From positions 1,178,001-1,242,000 of the forward strand of contig NW_026570246.1 of assembly GCF_019649055.1 (NCBI RefSeq): a stretch of 64,000 nt of DNA, written 5' to 3'. Positions 11,385 through 24,093 of the stretch are shown one piece after another. How positions within the stretch are numbered: the stretch's first letter is position 1; every line of letters starts with the position of its first letter. Both the position numbers and the translations under genes were made by a program. The notes beneath the pieces are model-generated. The model was not told where the DNA came from. It did no database searches and saw only the letters and a list, made by a program, of their open reading frames with translations. This DNA is from Paramacrobiotus metropolitanus. Taxonomy: Eukaryota; Tardigrada; Eutardigrada; Parachela; Macrobiotidae.

Positions 11385-13196
11385 ATCTTTAGTCTTTAAG
11401 ACCGATAGTTTCTCATATCGAATTTTGCCAATATCTTGGTGCCACTGTTCAGAACTGCTTCGGATTCGCAAATAATTGTCCAGAAAACAATAAGTACGCT
11501 TTTCGTCGGCATTGTGTCGTTTTAATGCAAATTTCTATTAACTGTAATATAGGCGAGAACATTCTAGAGCAATTTTGTTAATAAATTGTAGCGATTTATC
11601 TGCAGTGCAGCCAGCGGTCAAGAAACATTACATTCATGGCATGGTTCTTGTACTTACATCGACATTATTCGGCTAATTAGTGAAATAATTATATACACAA
11701 TTATTGCGCATAATTGTTGCAACTTGCAAGTACAGTAGGTACGAGCACAAGATATTCCGCTATGAGGTATCTAAAATGCGTCGCTAAAAGCAATACTGGC
11801 ATAACTCACGATCAATAAAAAATCCCACAAACTTTACTGATGTTGTGTGTCACTTCAGAGAATTCGACTTCACTTTGGTCCTTTTAAAGATTAAATTGAC
11901 CTCGTGACTTAATTCCTTGTGATCCTTAATTCGTACATCTATACAGGTTAAAGTTAAGATGTACAGATGCTGCGCTAATGCACCGATCAATGAAGCAAAT
12001 CCACAAAACCTCACACACATCCACTTTCGCTTTGCTTTCAGGCTAATCCTGATCGTGCAATACAATAGTCAAACGTATATTATACTTTCACATTAATTAA
12101 ACAAGTTTACCGCATTTATCGAATTAGAAGCCCAGGGTTACAAATATTACAAATGACCCACGGGGTGGGCTCCAATTACGGGCATGGGCTTGTATTTAGG
12201 GGGGGGCTTCAATTTTTCAAACCAGCTTTTTGGCATTTTTTAATATGGGGTTTACGGTATTTAATTAAGCCCATGGGCCTCTATTTCGGGGGGGGGGGGG
12301 GGCTAACTTTCAAACGACCTTAGGGGTGGGCTCTAATTACGGGGGGGGCTTGTATTTTGGGGGGCTTCAAATTCGATAATTACGGTAAGCTACTTTGATA
12401 TTCACTGCTTCGTGTTAATAAAAATCTTGATATTCACTGTTTCATGATAATGAGAAAACTGATAGCACGATATGTTCAAACAGGAAGTTTTCCAACAAAA
12501 TACTGCCACTTGGCTACATGCGCGCTTCCAAGATTACGGTCCTAAATTACGCATTGATACAGTATTCTTGTATGGTATGGTATTCTATTTGTACAACGAG
12601 GCATATCCTATAGTACTGGTGAATTTTACAGTTCACATTTTCCTCTGCAGCGTTCATGGACCATGGCTTAACATACACATAAAACAATACAGCAAATAAT
12701 TTGAATTTTCAAGTGCAGTGGCGCTACGGCAGATCTGCTACATCAATTGTCGCCAACTTGGCACCCTACTTCTCACAATAGGATGGTATAAACCTATAAA
12801 ACTAAGAAATTATTGCCAAAGTCAAGTTGATAAGTAAAAGACAAACAGACCTGCTCTTGAAATCTTCGCCAAAAAAAGAACAACATCACATGGTTAATCG
12901 GAAAACTGTTGAACTTCTATAAAAACTCGTTGTTTCGCATTACAAATGGACCTTTCCGGGGATTCTCGTGTTAGTGGACGCATGTGCGTGGGCGTGCATA
13001 TGTTGCCCGACAGTCACAGTATTTTACTCATATAATTTTTACTAATTTTGTATATTCTACAGTATAACATATTATATTTTCTTCAGATATCTTCTTACAT
13101 AGGCGTTTTTATTTTTTCTTAAAATATCATAAACAAGTTCTGTCGATCTGTTCCTCAGCTTCTGTAAAATACCTTCATTCTTTTGCGGGATACAAT
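11385..13196. other. Gene-free stretch with a G-rich repeat block
   Basis: No supported coding frame is present on either strand. The only structure is the G-rich block at 12160-12371, described separately. Confidence 0.5.
12160..12371 (+). repeat. G-rich imperfect direct repeat with a 15-G run
   Basis: Two related copies of a unit of the form GGGGTGGGCTC-AATTACGGG followed by GGGCTTGTATTT-GGGGG-CTTCAA lie near 12160-12214 and 12322-12371, about 160 bases apart. Between them is a run of 15 consecutive G (12288-12302). Several G-tracts of three or more lie close together, so G-quadruplex formation on the + strand is plausible. Confidence 0.75.
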
Positions 13197-16100
13197 ATGG
13201 ATTTTCTACTGTTTGGCTGTTTTCTGGCAGGATATACGTTCAGCACTGCAAAGTCCACTAATTTCGAGAATCAACCGCTGCACCAGCAGCTGACACGGGC
13301 AGAACATTTGTCTGTCTTTGGACATCCGGATCTGCTGGATCAACTTCCGGATGGTAAGTCAGTCGTTTGATTACTAGCTGATAAAAGGTGTGCAGGAAGT
13401 TGTATATTTGGATTCTGGGGATTAATGAATGCATGTTAATGCATAAAAATAGTTAAAAAAATTGGATAAGAAAGCGCATTGTATCATCCATCCGTCAGTG
13501 TTTTGCACCCGGCGAAATTTCGGTGTTGGTATTTTTTGAAATTAGGATGTTTATTATATCTATAATACTGTTAAATATCGATTTATATATCACATCTGCG
13601 TAATGACTGAATGAACAGTTGTTTATGTTAATGATGAAACGACGATCATATACGTCTCTATATGTAACCGGCATTTATATAAGTAATTATTGGATATCGT
13701 TTTGCGCACAGGCTGACACATGCGCATTGATGTTCTCGATATATTTACATTACGTTTTGCCCATTGATGTTTTGCAGTCCCATCTTACGAGGTCATCACT
13801 CCCTACCATCCATTCGCCCGCGTGGAAAGGTCAATCCGGTGGCCAACCAGATGCCCCAAGACGTTGCACCGTACTCTCAAAATGTTCAACAAGACTGTCA
13901 GGTTAAAGCTGTCCAGAAGCGAACATTTGCGGGATGATTTGATCTTCGATGCCTTAGACAGCACCGACGTCACTGCGAAGTCTGATATTTGCGCTTACCG
14001 CATGAATGACCACAATACTTCCGCAGCGGTTCATGTTGTCGCACAGGACTATACACTTGTGAGTTTATAATCCGGATTCCTCGTGCTACCAGCTGATTTA
14101 ACATGCTGTTATCTTGTTCTACAGAATGGATATATTTCCCACAATGACGAATTGTACCGCATTTCTCCAGTACCACCGCGATTACGAAAACGGGCACTGC
14201 ATTCGAACTATAAAACCCAGCATATCGTATTCGGCATTCATAACCTGAATTTGGAGGCGTTAAAGACGCGAATGGGGAAGAGTTTGGATGATGCTTCTGA
14301 ATGGAGCAACGCCCAAAAATGTGCGGTAGACGGGAAAGCGGAATGTCCTAACGGCAAGTTGCAAGTTATACTTAACCAGCTTTTTGGCAACGTGATATAT
14401 TCGCTTAATATTGAAGTAATTGTTAACTACGGTCATAAGTATAATAATTAAAGTAAGTACTTTAACTGATAAAATTTTGTTTTACAATTTTTATTTACTT
14501 ATTTTTTGCAATCGTTAGTACTGTAATCACTTGCACGTACGAGTGCATACGTGCCTTGAAAAAGCGTTATTGAATCAAAAAAGTTAGGCAAATCATAACA
14601 GATATGCTAAGTCTTAAGCGTTAATTAGTGCAGTGTCGCTTTTTACCGTATGTACAGTATTTAATGTTTAGGACGCTGCCTTTATGAAACACAGACCCAA
14701 CGACTTGGCAGATCCGGATCAACAAATGATGGCAAACGAGCTACTCTGGAATTATCGGTGTTTTTGGATGCGGAGGCTTATAAACGCTTTTCGGGTTATT
14801 TAGGTTCCACCGCTATTATGCATGACTTTCTTCTGCTCTTTTTACATCAGGTGTGAGCTGCTAGATCAAGTTATGCAGAATTAAAAATATATAAATTGTA
14901 GTTACAATTACAGCAGTATGGTGCAGTTTGATTCGCTTAATGGTCAATTGCGCAGGTCGATCTCTTGCTGCATCTGCCGACTTTCGGCCCGCCTGTAGAC
15001 GTGAAATTAGTGAAACTGACCATGCTGACGTCACAACCGGTACGACATTGACCTTTACTTTGCTTTTCGCTGGAACGTCAGTAATTTCCGCATGTATTTT
15101 TTATGGTTTTAATCTAGTCATACTGATTGCAGGACTAATTCAGTACTTAATTACTTTGTTTCAATATTTTAGACTGATATTCCCACAAGTGGTGATATAG
15201 AAACTACCCTGGCAGCGTTTAGTGCATACCAAAAAAATCTTAATTCGGCACCAGAATCGGACCCATCGCACTGGGATCATGCACTTTATTTGACAAGGTG
15301 AGAAAAGCACTCAAATATTACAGTCGCATGAAAGCATTATCTTTATATACTATTAATTCTTGCACAGCATAAAACTTTCTCGTGGAGGCACAGATTACAC
15401 CGTAATGGGTAAGTGTCCCAATAATTTTTCCATAAAATTAGCGTGCTTAAAACTTTTTCTAATACAAAGCGATAAAATTAATTCAAGTAATTTTAAATCC
15501 CGTATACTTCAAAGTGAATTCTTCTCCAAAGGACATATGACAAATTTTTGGGATGTATTAGGGATGTCACGCGTCGGAGCTGTCTGCAATCCGGATTACA
15601 GTGCAACAGTAGCAGAACTAGGAGCAAAAGATAAGCTACAAAACGCTGTGCAATCTTCTGGATTTATGGCTGCGTATATGGTTGCCCATGAGATTGGTCA
15701 TAGGTATCTCCCATTTTTTAGCTGGTGGTGAAACTGCGGCCAAATGATACAGTCTTGTAAATAATCGCAAATAATGCAGTATAGGACTGATGCATGATGG
15801 CGACGGAAATAGCTGTCCAACCGGAAAATACATCATGTCGGGCAGCAGAGGATGGTCCGGACAGACGTTGTGGTCAGAGTGCAGCAAAACAGCGTTGCAA
15901 GAAAAGCTAGCGTAAGTCAAGGTTTTTTGCGTGGACCGCTTCTAACGATTAAATTACAGTACGTATTTAGCTTGCACCAGCTTCGATTCTACTTCTGACC
16001 ATAAGATGTAGAGTAGTAATCGGGCCCCGCATCAAAATTCATTATATCCGTCACTGATTACTAATTTATTTTATTGCAGATCGCGCAGCTGTTTGTACGA

Positions 16101-17513
16101 TACCAATTCATCACCCATGTCATCAGAAAATAACATTGCAAAGTTTCCTTCACCTCCGGGACAGATATACACAGCCAACGCGCAGTGTGCCCTGCAAATG
16201 CAAAATCCGCAGTATGTACGAGATCCCATACAAAAAATTAGCGTAAGTATAACGACCAATATTTATTGCGATGAGCCGTATATTATTCACAACAGGGCCG
16301 AGCGGAGTGCCCTTTGTGTCGACGTTCACGGCCCTACCTATATCAACATTGTACATGTGCTGGTTATATACAACTGGATGGAACAACTGCGAAAGAAGAC
16401 GAAGAAATAATCAACATAGTTTATGATCATATTATGTAAATATAAATGTGGTTCTAGGAGATTTGCGGGAGCCTCCAGTGTCTAAACAGCGTTAAGGGCA
16501 TGACATCAACTATTGGACCGGCTTTGGATGGAACATATTGTGGATCTAAAAACGTGAGATAGGGTGAAAACCTTATAGATAAAAAATTATTAAACGTTAC
16601 AATATGCGCGTGCATTTAATTTTTATTTTTTTTCGTGCGGGGTCAAAATCCGGGTCCATGAGCTCTAGTTTTGCAGTATTATCGATTTATGAACGGATAC
16701 TACAGTAATATGTTATTTTAATAAGTACGTACAGAGTAGTTCAATACTCGTATTAAAATCAGGTCCTCATTTACAGTGGTGTTCGGGTGGCGATTGTGTA
16801 CCGTGGACAGGTGACCTTCCGGTATCGGATCCCGGATGGTCCAGCTGGGCTAAAGGCGCCTGTGAATCGGGTTGTATTGAACACGGCACCGGATACCAAA
16901 TCACGCAGCGTCTGTGCAATAATCCCGAGCCGCAAAACACGGAGACGGGTTGTGCCGGCGAGAATCATCAAGTGTCACTCTGTTCGGATAATGCGGTATT
17001 TGGCGGCATGTATCTCTCTTCTGGCTTGTCGAACCTGATTAAAACTTTTGCTCCCACGTCTATATGTCCCTTCCATATTGTTGACTTTAGCTGCATGTAT
17101 ATCCCGTAGATTTGCGGCGCACGACAGTCAGCCAGTGCCTATGCCAGCCAAAAATGTCAGGCCTACTACACAGCGGGAGTGACGGGAATAATGCCTGAAG
17201 GAAAACAATTTCCCTATGACAGCGGTAAGCAAATCCTGTGCCAGTCCATTAAGGCCATGAATACCACCCAGCCCGAGCTTTAATGTGTATTGAGGAAAAA
17301 AGTCGTTTCTGGCTTGCTTTAGATAAACCGGAATCGGCATGTGCCATATACTGTAAAACGGATGCAGGTGACTCTTATAAGCACCCAAAGAATGCCGTGG
17401 CGGTAATGCTGGGACAGGAAGCCTACTTCCCCGATGGGACTTGGTGTAATAGTGACGGGTCCCGTTTGTACTTTTGTATTGATCATCGATGTGTTCCCCA
17501 ATCCGATACATAG
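13197..17513 (+). CDS. ADAMTS-type zinc metalloprotease
   Basis: Fourteen predicted exons (13197-13353, 13778-14058, 14125-about 14431, 14672-14850, 14956-15039, 15173-15297, 15368-15408, 15562-15703, 15780-15911, 16080-16242, 16458-16553, 16777-16995, 17110-17224, 17323-17513) give about 743 residues. A signal peptide is followed by a propeptide with a basic RLRKR cleavage-type site. The reprolysin domain then carries HEIGHSIGLMHDG, the complete HExxHxxGxxHD zinc motif, and a downstream IMSG Met-turn. After it come a disintegrin-like segment, CGSLQC and WCSGGDC cysteine motifs, one thrombospondin type 1 repeat beginning GWSSWAKGACESGC, and an ADAMTS cysteine-rich region ending in PDGTWC. No C-terminal TSP array is present. 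The third exon's 3' border is the least certain. An active secreted matrix protease is the likely product. Confidence 0.82.
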
Positions 17514-17563
17514 ATCTATAACGTCAACGTTCCTCTTTTACCTATCGAGTTGTTGTTACAGCG

Positions 17564-17569
17564 AATAAA
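17564..17569 (+). other. Poly(A) signal of the ADAMTS-type gene
   Basis: AATAAA about 50 bases after the stop codon. Confidence 0.6.
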
Positions 17570-18956
17570 TAAATTATTGTCAATAAATCACATTTTCTCA
17601 CAAATCAGCTTTACAAGTACATGCGTTGCAGTGTAAAGTATTGTAGAACACTTATATAATTTACGAAGATACTGACTTATTGAATGAATAAATATCACTA
17701 TTTAATAACCAATTCATGAATAATTTAGTCATCAGTCTCTCCACAGACCACTAATTACTGCTTCTCTTAAAAAACGACATCGTACATCTAACGCCGCCAA
17801 ACGCGCAACAAAAAATGGGGTAATTGCTTTGCTTCCCGTTATTATTACTTGGTTTTTCATTCTGTGTCGAAATTTATGAAAACTCGCGCTAGCTACCTTT
17901 AATGTTTTAAAAACATGTTACGGTCCTTCAAAAACTTGCTTGTAAATAAAAGTTAAAATTAATATTTTTCAGTAAACATCTTCTAGTATAAGACGTAAAT
18001 AAAATAAGACAAATAAAAATACCAACGCAAACGTGACGTTTAATATTTTTTGGCGGCTGGTTAATACACATTATTGTACATATGACAGACATTAGGATGG
18101 TAGAGAATCTTTAATGGAAGACGACGGTAAATTTTTAGAGTTTTAAGTTTTTGCAACTGACCCGGACACGGCCACAAGATCAAGTTTTCGAGTGTAACTT
18201 ATCATTGTCATAAGAAAGAGAAAGTTGTCTGCTGATCGGTCTTCCTCCCATGAAGTCCCGACATATGGACACGGCCAGTGCTGTGCCGTCGGCACATAGA
18301 AGTAGTCATAACGCGCTGCGCATCAGCATTCCCAGTGCGCCCGCCATGTGAATAAATTTTCCCGAGACTACATTATTTTGTATTGCCGCATTCAAAGATT
18401 CAGCATATATTCAGTACTTTACGAAAGCCGTTATCGGAAATCAATACAAGCTATCGCTGAATTTCTCGATTCTCCCGGTTGGCACTCCAGTTTCCTAAAC
18501 ATCACAGAAGCACGTATGCTTGGCATGCCTCTTCAATACGATATGACGGCTTTGCTCAGCGTACAGCCTTAACTGGTAGTAATTTTGGTTTGGGCGACTT
18601 CCGCTTTAGAAAAAAAATTCGATTTTATGTACAATGTGTGCGCGATTCGTACGCGGCGACGTATGTGGTTGTTGTTGGCCATTTGACAGCCCAACAGGAT
18701 CCGTGATGAGGAGAAACGCTGAGCTATCCAAATTAGTGCGATCTGTTGCGGGGGATTTAATCGGCTGAAGCCGTAATACACACAGGATTGCGACGGCAGA
18801 TTACTGTATTTCTCCTTGACTATTATTAAAGACTAAAGCTGCCACCGCCATTGTGACAGTCGCATTCGTTTATTCTGTCGGATTGGCCAGCCGCGGGAAC
18901 TGACATTTGCGGATACATTTTTCCCGGGAAAAAAAGGTGTCGTCCGGCCTAATCAA
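17570..18956. other. Intergenic / 5' region of synapsin
   Basis: A short ATG-initiated frame at 18250-18351 could be an untested upstream exon of synapsin, but it has no strong donor. Nothing else is recognisable. Confidence 0.35.
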
Positions 18957-21900
18957 ATGTCGGATACAATGGCCTCCTTTGCCAGTCTCCGGGATGGATT
19001 TGGCAGTAAAATGAACCAGCTGCGACGCCGGTTCAGTCAAGGTGAAATGCAGGTACGCATCATGCACACATTGACGCTATATATTTCTATTGCATTAAAC
19101 CTTGTATGCGCTGCGGTATTATTTCCCATATGCAATCAGTAATTCCCCATGTAATACGATAACGTCCAGCATTTAAACGGTATAGGGCGCTTTTGCGTAG
19201 TTTCATGTGGGGATTTTATTACGTTAACGGGAAAAACGCTGGGATGCCTGCAGTGCTATAGCTGGTCTGATCAAACACACACTAATCGTGAAAACTGAAA
19301 ACCTGTGCTTATATTCGGGCACACGTTGTAACACAGTGCACTGCGATTACTTATGTAAGCCAAGCGCACAAATCCAGAAAGCGCAGCGCACGGTGAATAC
19401 ATCCGTTAACGATGTGAACAGACAAAAGGCGCGAGCACTTACAACGAACGCCGAGCGGAGATTGCTATACATTGTTGCCCCGTAATCAAATTCCTTATTG
19501 CTGAGCACGCGTGTGGGCTAATTTTTTTTTTGCTGGATTTTGTTGCACTCTCTCGCAGGGCGACGAGGATGCTGATGCGCAGCAGCAGTCACTGCCTGCA
19601 TCCGCTGCACCCGGTTTATCTAACCCATCGGCACAGTCCGCATCCAGTGTAGCGGCTGCCGGAGGACCAAATCAAAACGTTATGCACTCCTCGCAAGCGA
19701 CATCATCCACCATGCAACACCAGCAGCAACGCGATCGCCCTAATATGAGTCTCAATTTTACCTCATCATCTTCCAGTCCTTCTCCTGGGACGACTGGTCA
19801 TCCTAATCTCCCATCGCGCGATTCCGCGGCGTATCAGCAGCAGCAACAGCAGATGCGTTATCAGCAACAGCAGCAGCAACAACAGCAGGCGCAGCAGCAG
19901 CAGCAAAGCCAACTGCCGAAAACAACGAGCGCTCCCAGCTCGCCGAATAAAAACTACACTCCTGCAAGTAAGTCATGGAACTTCTTAATGGGCCATTAAT
20001 GGTACAATATCTCTGTAGTAACGTTCGTTTTTTATATGAGGCATTAATAGTAGTCGCTACCGCAAAAGTCAGGATTCGTGTAAATATAGAAAGGTGGTTG
20101 AGCAAGTATGCGTTGCACGCAACTAAACATATTACGCCTAAAGGTCATCGGCTTGCGTGCCAGCTGGGTGGAACTAGTTCGATCAGCCGTTTCTATCAAT
20201 AGCGTAGTAAATTAAGAGTGTTTCGATCCTGAGCCGAAGCAATTCATTGTGCGAAAGGGTATCGATCGAGTCTAGTAAATTAATGTAACAAATGCGATTA
20301 ACGCGAGAAGACACGTCATGGTGGAGAGTGAGACATTGCTTTACATCGTATGTATCATAATTATTTTATCACTTTCATGTAGTGTCAACGTTACTTTTGA
20401 AATCAAAGCTACATTATTATATTTTTTTACCTATTATGCTGGACATACGGTCCCGGTATATACAAAAGTTTGCGCAAGGCAGGTGTTATTTTATTATGGT
20501 TTGTTAAATAATCTATACAAAATATTACTTAATATGATATTAAACGATATTAAATAATTATGATATTAAATATTAAATTTAGCACAATTTGATTCTCTTG
20601 TCACTTTTTTGTTTGACGTGGCTCTCTACGTAATAAGTCTAAGTAACCTTTTTGGGTGCGGCTACTGCGGTTATGCTACACTTAGGCTTTAGCATCCTGA
20701 AACTTATTATTTATTTTATAACTTATTATACAAATTAAGCTGCCGTATATATCTTCACACATTATTTCCAGATATTGCAAGAAGTTTTTTCCGGCAAGTT
20801 AGCCAATCTACTACAAATCTGGTTCAACAAACCGTTGCGGCAGCAGGAAGTGTTACTGGTTCGCGGGAAAAAAATAAAATTCTATTAGTTATTGATGATC
20901 AACATACAGACTGGTAAGTCAGAGCAAATATATACCGAGTAATCAAGAACGTAGGATAATAATTAGTAGTGGTATCTATAATTGCTTCAAATAATGCTTC
21001 TTCCAGTGTTTGCGAGACTGTGTGCCGGAATATATCGATTTCAGTTCCAAATATGGCTTATTCTTAATATTGCACTTATAGGTCTAAGTATTTCCGTGGC
21101 CGGCGTATCCAGAACGAATGGGATATCCGCATAGAACAAGTGAGAACTGTAGCATTTAATATTATGCATGTTTCTAATGTGGTTATAACGACATAACTGC
21201 CAAAATTATATGGTGTGCAAAACTTAATTATGTGATTACTGGATGCCTTTAGGCAGAATTCAATGAGATTAATATGGCCGCCACATCCGACAGGGGCTTG
21301 GCTGTTGATATGGAAATCATGCGTGGGGGAACCAAAGTAGTCCGGTACGCAAAATCCCATAAAGTATACTCTTTGCGCACTTAATTATCAATAGAATGGC
21401 TTAAACTTTCAATCCTTACCTAGCTAAGTTACCTTCGATTCTAAAAAATTCCTAACATTTGGATGACACTATTTTAGGAGCTGTTTCTTGACAGTAACTG
21501 GCCTTTACTCCGATTCACGCAAATCAAGTCAAAAAATCATAAGTACACTCTGTACGCTACAAATTATTGATTAGAAAGACCTTACACCAGGAATCCTCCG
21601 ATTCTGCACTCCGTAGTCCGTATTAAAATTCACTGTCGTTTTGCACATTGATTTTACGTAATCTTTGACATGTGTGTACAACTGCAGTACATGTCCATAT
21701 GGGATTGTATTATTTTATGTTACTGCATACATTGCAGGTCATTCCGACCAGACTTTGTATTGATTCGCCAGCCGATTCGCGATGCAAATCGGGATTATCG
21801 ACATTTCATTCTGGCATTAATGTATTCCAACATTCCTTCTGTAAATTCACTGGAGAGTCTCTATATGTTTTTGGACAAGCCTATTATATTCTCTCAGCTC

Positions 21901-24093
21901 ATCCAAATTCAACAACGCCTAGGCAAAGAGAAGTTCCCTCTAATTCATCAGTCCTTCTACCCCAACCACCGAGAGATGCTGACGTCAACGCAGTTTCCGG
22001 TCGTGATTAAGATCGGTAAAAATGTAGCACATTGTGGAATACGCTAACCACCGATCGCATACACGAGCGGCATGTAAAATGATTTGTAATAATATTAAAA
22101 TGAAATGATAGTTTGAAACAGTTGTGCAGTAAAATAAGTGGCAATACGAATGCCCTCTAATATCGTAAACTACAATCATGACCAGGAGAGTATGTGATTA
22201 TCGTTGATAACGTACAATTTGGTATAACCAACGCAGGATTACCCATGCATGCATGCAGTAACCATTTAGCTGTGGTATGGCTGTGCCACTGGCCCACTGC
22301 TTATTATAAATTTTGAATACATACTTGCCGGTTAAGTATTTCAAGGCAAAACAAATAACTGTACCACCAACAATTAGTTTCACCATCGGTTGGTTTAGCG
22401 TTATCAGCGTATCGTCGTTGCAACATCTACATGCTATTTAACGGACGGTTTAACACTGCTTTCTGCTTGAATATGATAATATTACATACGTACATAGTTT
22501 CAAAGGTGCAAATTCAGTACTTTTACATATCTATTATCTAGGAGTGCAGTGTGTAGTTGTATAGTCTGTTTCTTGATTTTACAAATCCGGAAAAATCCGA
22601 CCGGAAGTTACAGTGCGTAATCCGGAAACAAACAAGTCCGAGAGTTCCGGCAGTTGGTGTTAACAATAAGTGTGGTTACGTTGCAGGGCATTGTCATGGC
22701 GGACTGGGCAAAACTCGTGTGGACAATCATTACGACTTCCAAGACGTTGTTAGTCTTGTGGGAAGTTGTGGATCATACTGCACTGTAGAACCCTTCGTGG
22801 ACTCTAAATATGATTTGCATCTGCAAAAAGTCGGCCCGTCGTACAAAGCTTTTATCAGAAAAAGGTACGAATAAGTATAAAATGTAGTACCAGAATGCAG
22901 CATTTGTATGAAAGCCGAAAGCGGTCTTAAGGTAGGAATACATTATTGTGATACTATTATTCAGCTGATGATTATTCATGCGTAACAGTACTTAAATGGT
23001 GTTCTGTTAATATTGAAGACAATTTTTGGCGCACTAAGCACAGTTTATGATTAGACTAGATTGAAATAATCCTATCAAATTTTAAAATTACTTATACAGT
23101 TTTTGTAATACGGTAGTGCTAATCCGATTTTTTGATAGCATTTCCGGTTCATGGAAAGCCAACATTGGCTCCAGTATGCTGGAACAAGTGCCACTTCAAG
23201 AAAAATTCCGCATGTGGCTGGATGAGTGCTCCCGTGTATTTGGCGGTCTGGACGTGTTCGCCATAGAAGCCGTTGTGGGAAAAGACGGGCAGGAGCATAT
23301 AATCGGCATCAACGACTCCTCCACCATGGGACTGCTCGGTGAAACACAAGAGGAAGACCGACAGTTGATAGCCGAAATTGTCTATCGCAAGATGGACGCC
23401 GACGCCAACCGGCGCCGTTACAGCATGCAGACAACGCCCGGCCAGCCCATGGAGCAGCAGCGTGGACCAACTCCCTCAAGTGGACAGACACCGGGATCGG
23501 GCTACACGGGCGCACCCACCATCCCCAACGGGATACCTCCCCGAAGAGAAAGCTTGGGACAGTCGGGAGCGCCGGCCGGTCCTTCCCGGGAGCAGACCAC
23601 CCCCTCGGGGCGCCCAGCCTCCCAGATAGGACCGCCACCTGGTGGCTATTCACGCGACCCACCCATTCGCGATCCCCGTGACTCCAATATTCGGGATGTC
23701 AGCAGCAGGGAGCCCCCCAGCCGGGATAGCAGCAGTGCACCGGGTGCCCCACTAAGTCGCCGCGAATCCGATTCACGCACGAGCACCTTCAATCCCGCGG
23801 GACCATCGGGCGCCGGTGGTTTCGGACAGCAGGGTTTCAGTAGCGGCGGGACGGCCGGGGCTGGTCCATCTTCGACGGAGCGCCAACCGATGCCCGGCGC
23901 CACTTCCGGCGTCGGAATACCGCCAGGAATGGGACGACCGGGAATGGGGCCGCCCAGTGGGCATCCGCCTTACCAGGGCGCCGGTCAGCAGCCAGTCGGG
24001 ATGAACCGCCCTCCCCAGGCGGGCAGTACGGACACGGATGATACTATGTCGAATCTAAAGCGGACCTTTGCGGGCATATTTGGAGATATGTAA
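18957..24093 (+). CDS. Syn: Synapsin
   Basis: Eight exons with matching phases (18957-19052, 19559-19967, 20772-20913, 21082-21139, 21253-21344, 21738-22015, 22687-22864, 23139-24093) encode about 735 residues. Synapsin coats synaptic vesicles and tethers them to each other and to actin. The first exon contains LRRRFSQGE, the domain A kinase site (RRxS). Exon 2 is a Ser/Pro/Gln-rich linker. Exons 3-8 form the ATP-grasp domain C, with recognisable blocks LLVIDDQHTDW, IRQPIRDANRDYR, FPVVIKIG, GKTRVDNHYDFQD, SISGSWKANIGSSMLEQ and CSRVFGGLDVFAIEA. A long Pro/Ser/Gly-rich linker with many Arg follows. The protein ends in NLKRTFAGIFGDM, matching the conserved domain E peptide. The start is the first ATG in the domain A exon; an upstream exon cannot be excluded. 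Confidence 0.95.
19837..19917 (+). repeat. CAG-type repeat encoding polyglutamine
   Basis: Interrupted CAG/CAA runs in synapsin exon 2 encode three Gln tracts of 5-9 residues. Confidence 0.85.
19968..20771 (+). other. Long synapsin intron
   Basis: An 804-base intron (GTAAGT to CAG). I looked for a nested gene on both strands and saw none. Confidence 0.5.

Noticed and set aside
12472-12699. 75-codon plus-strand frame after the G-rich block
   Set aside because: Residue composition looks random, and there are no splice or domain features.
18250-18351. ATG-initiated 33-codon frame upstream of synapsin
   Set aside because: No convincing donor follows it and synapsin domain A has its own ATG; kept only as a possible upstream exon.
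19968-20771. Nested Timp gene in a synapsin intron, as in Drosophila
   Set aside because: No signal peptide or NTR-type cysteine pattern was seen on either strand of the longer introns.
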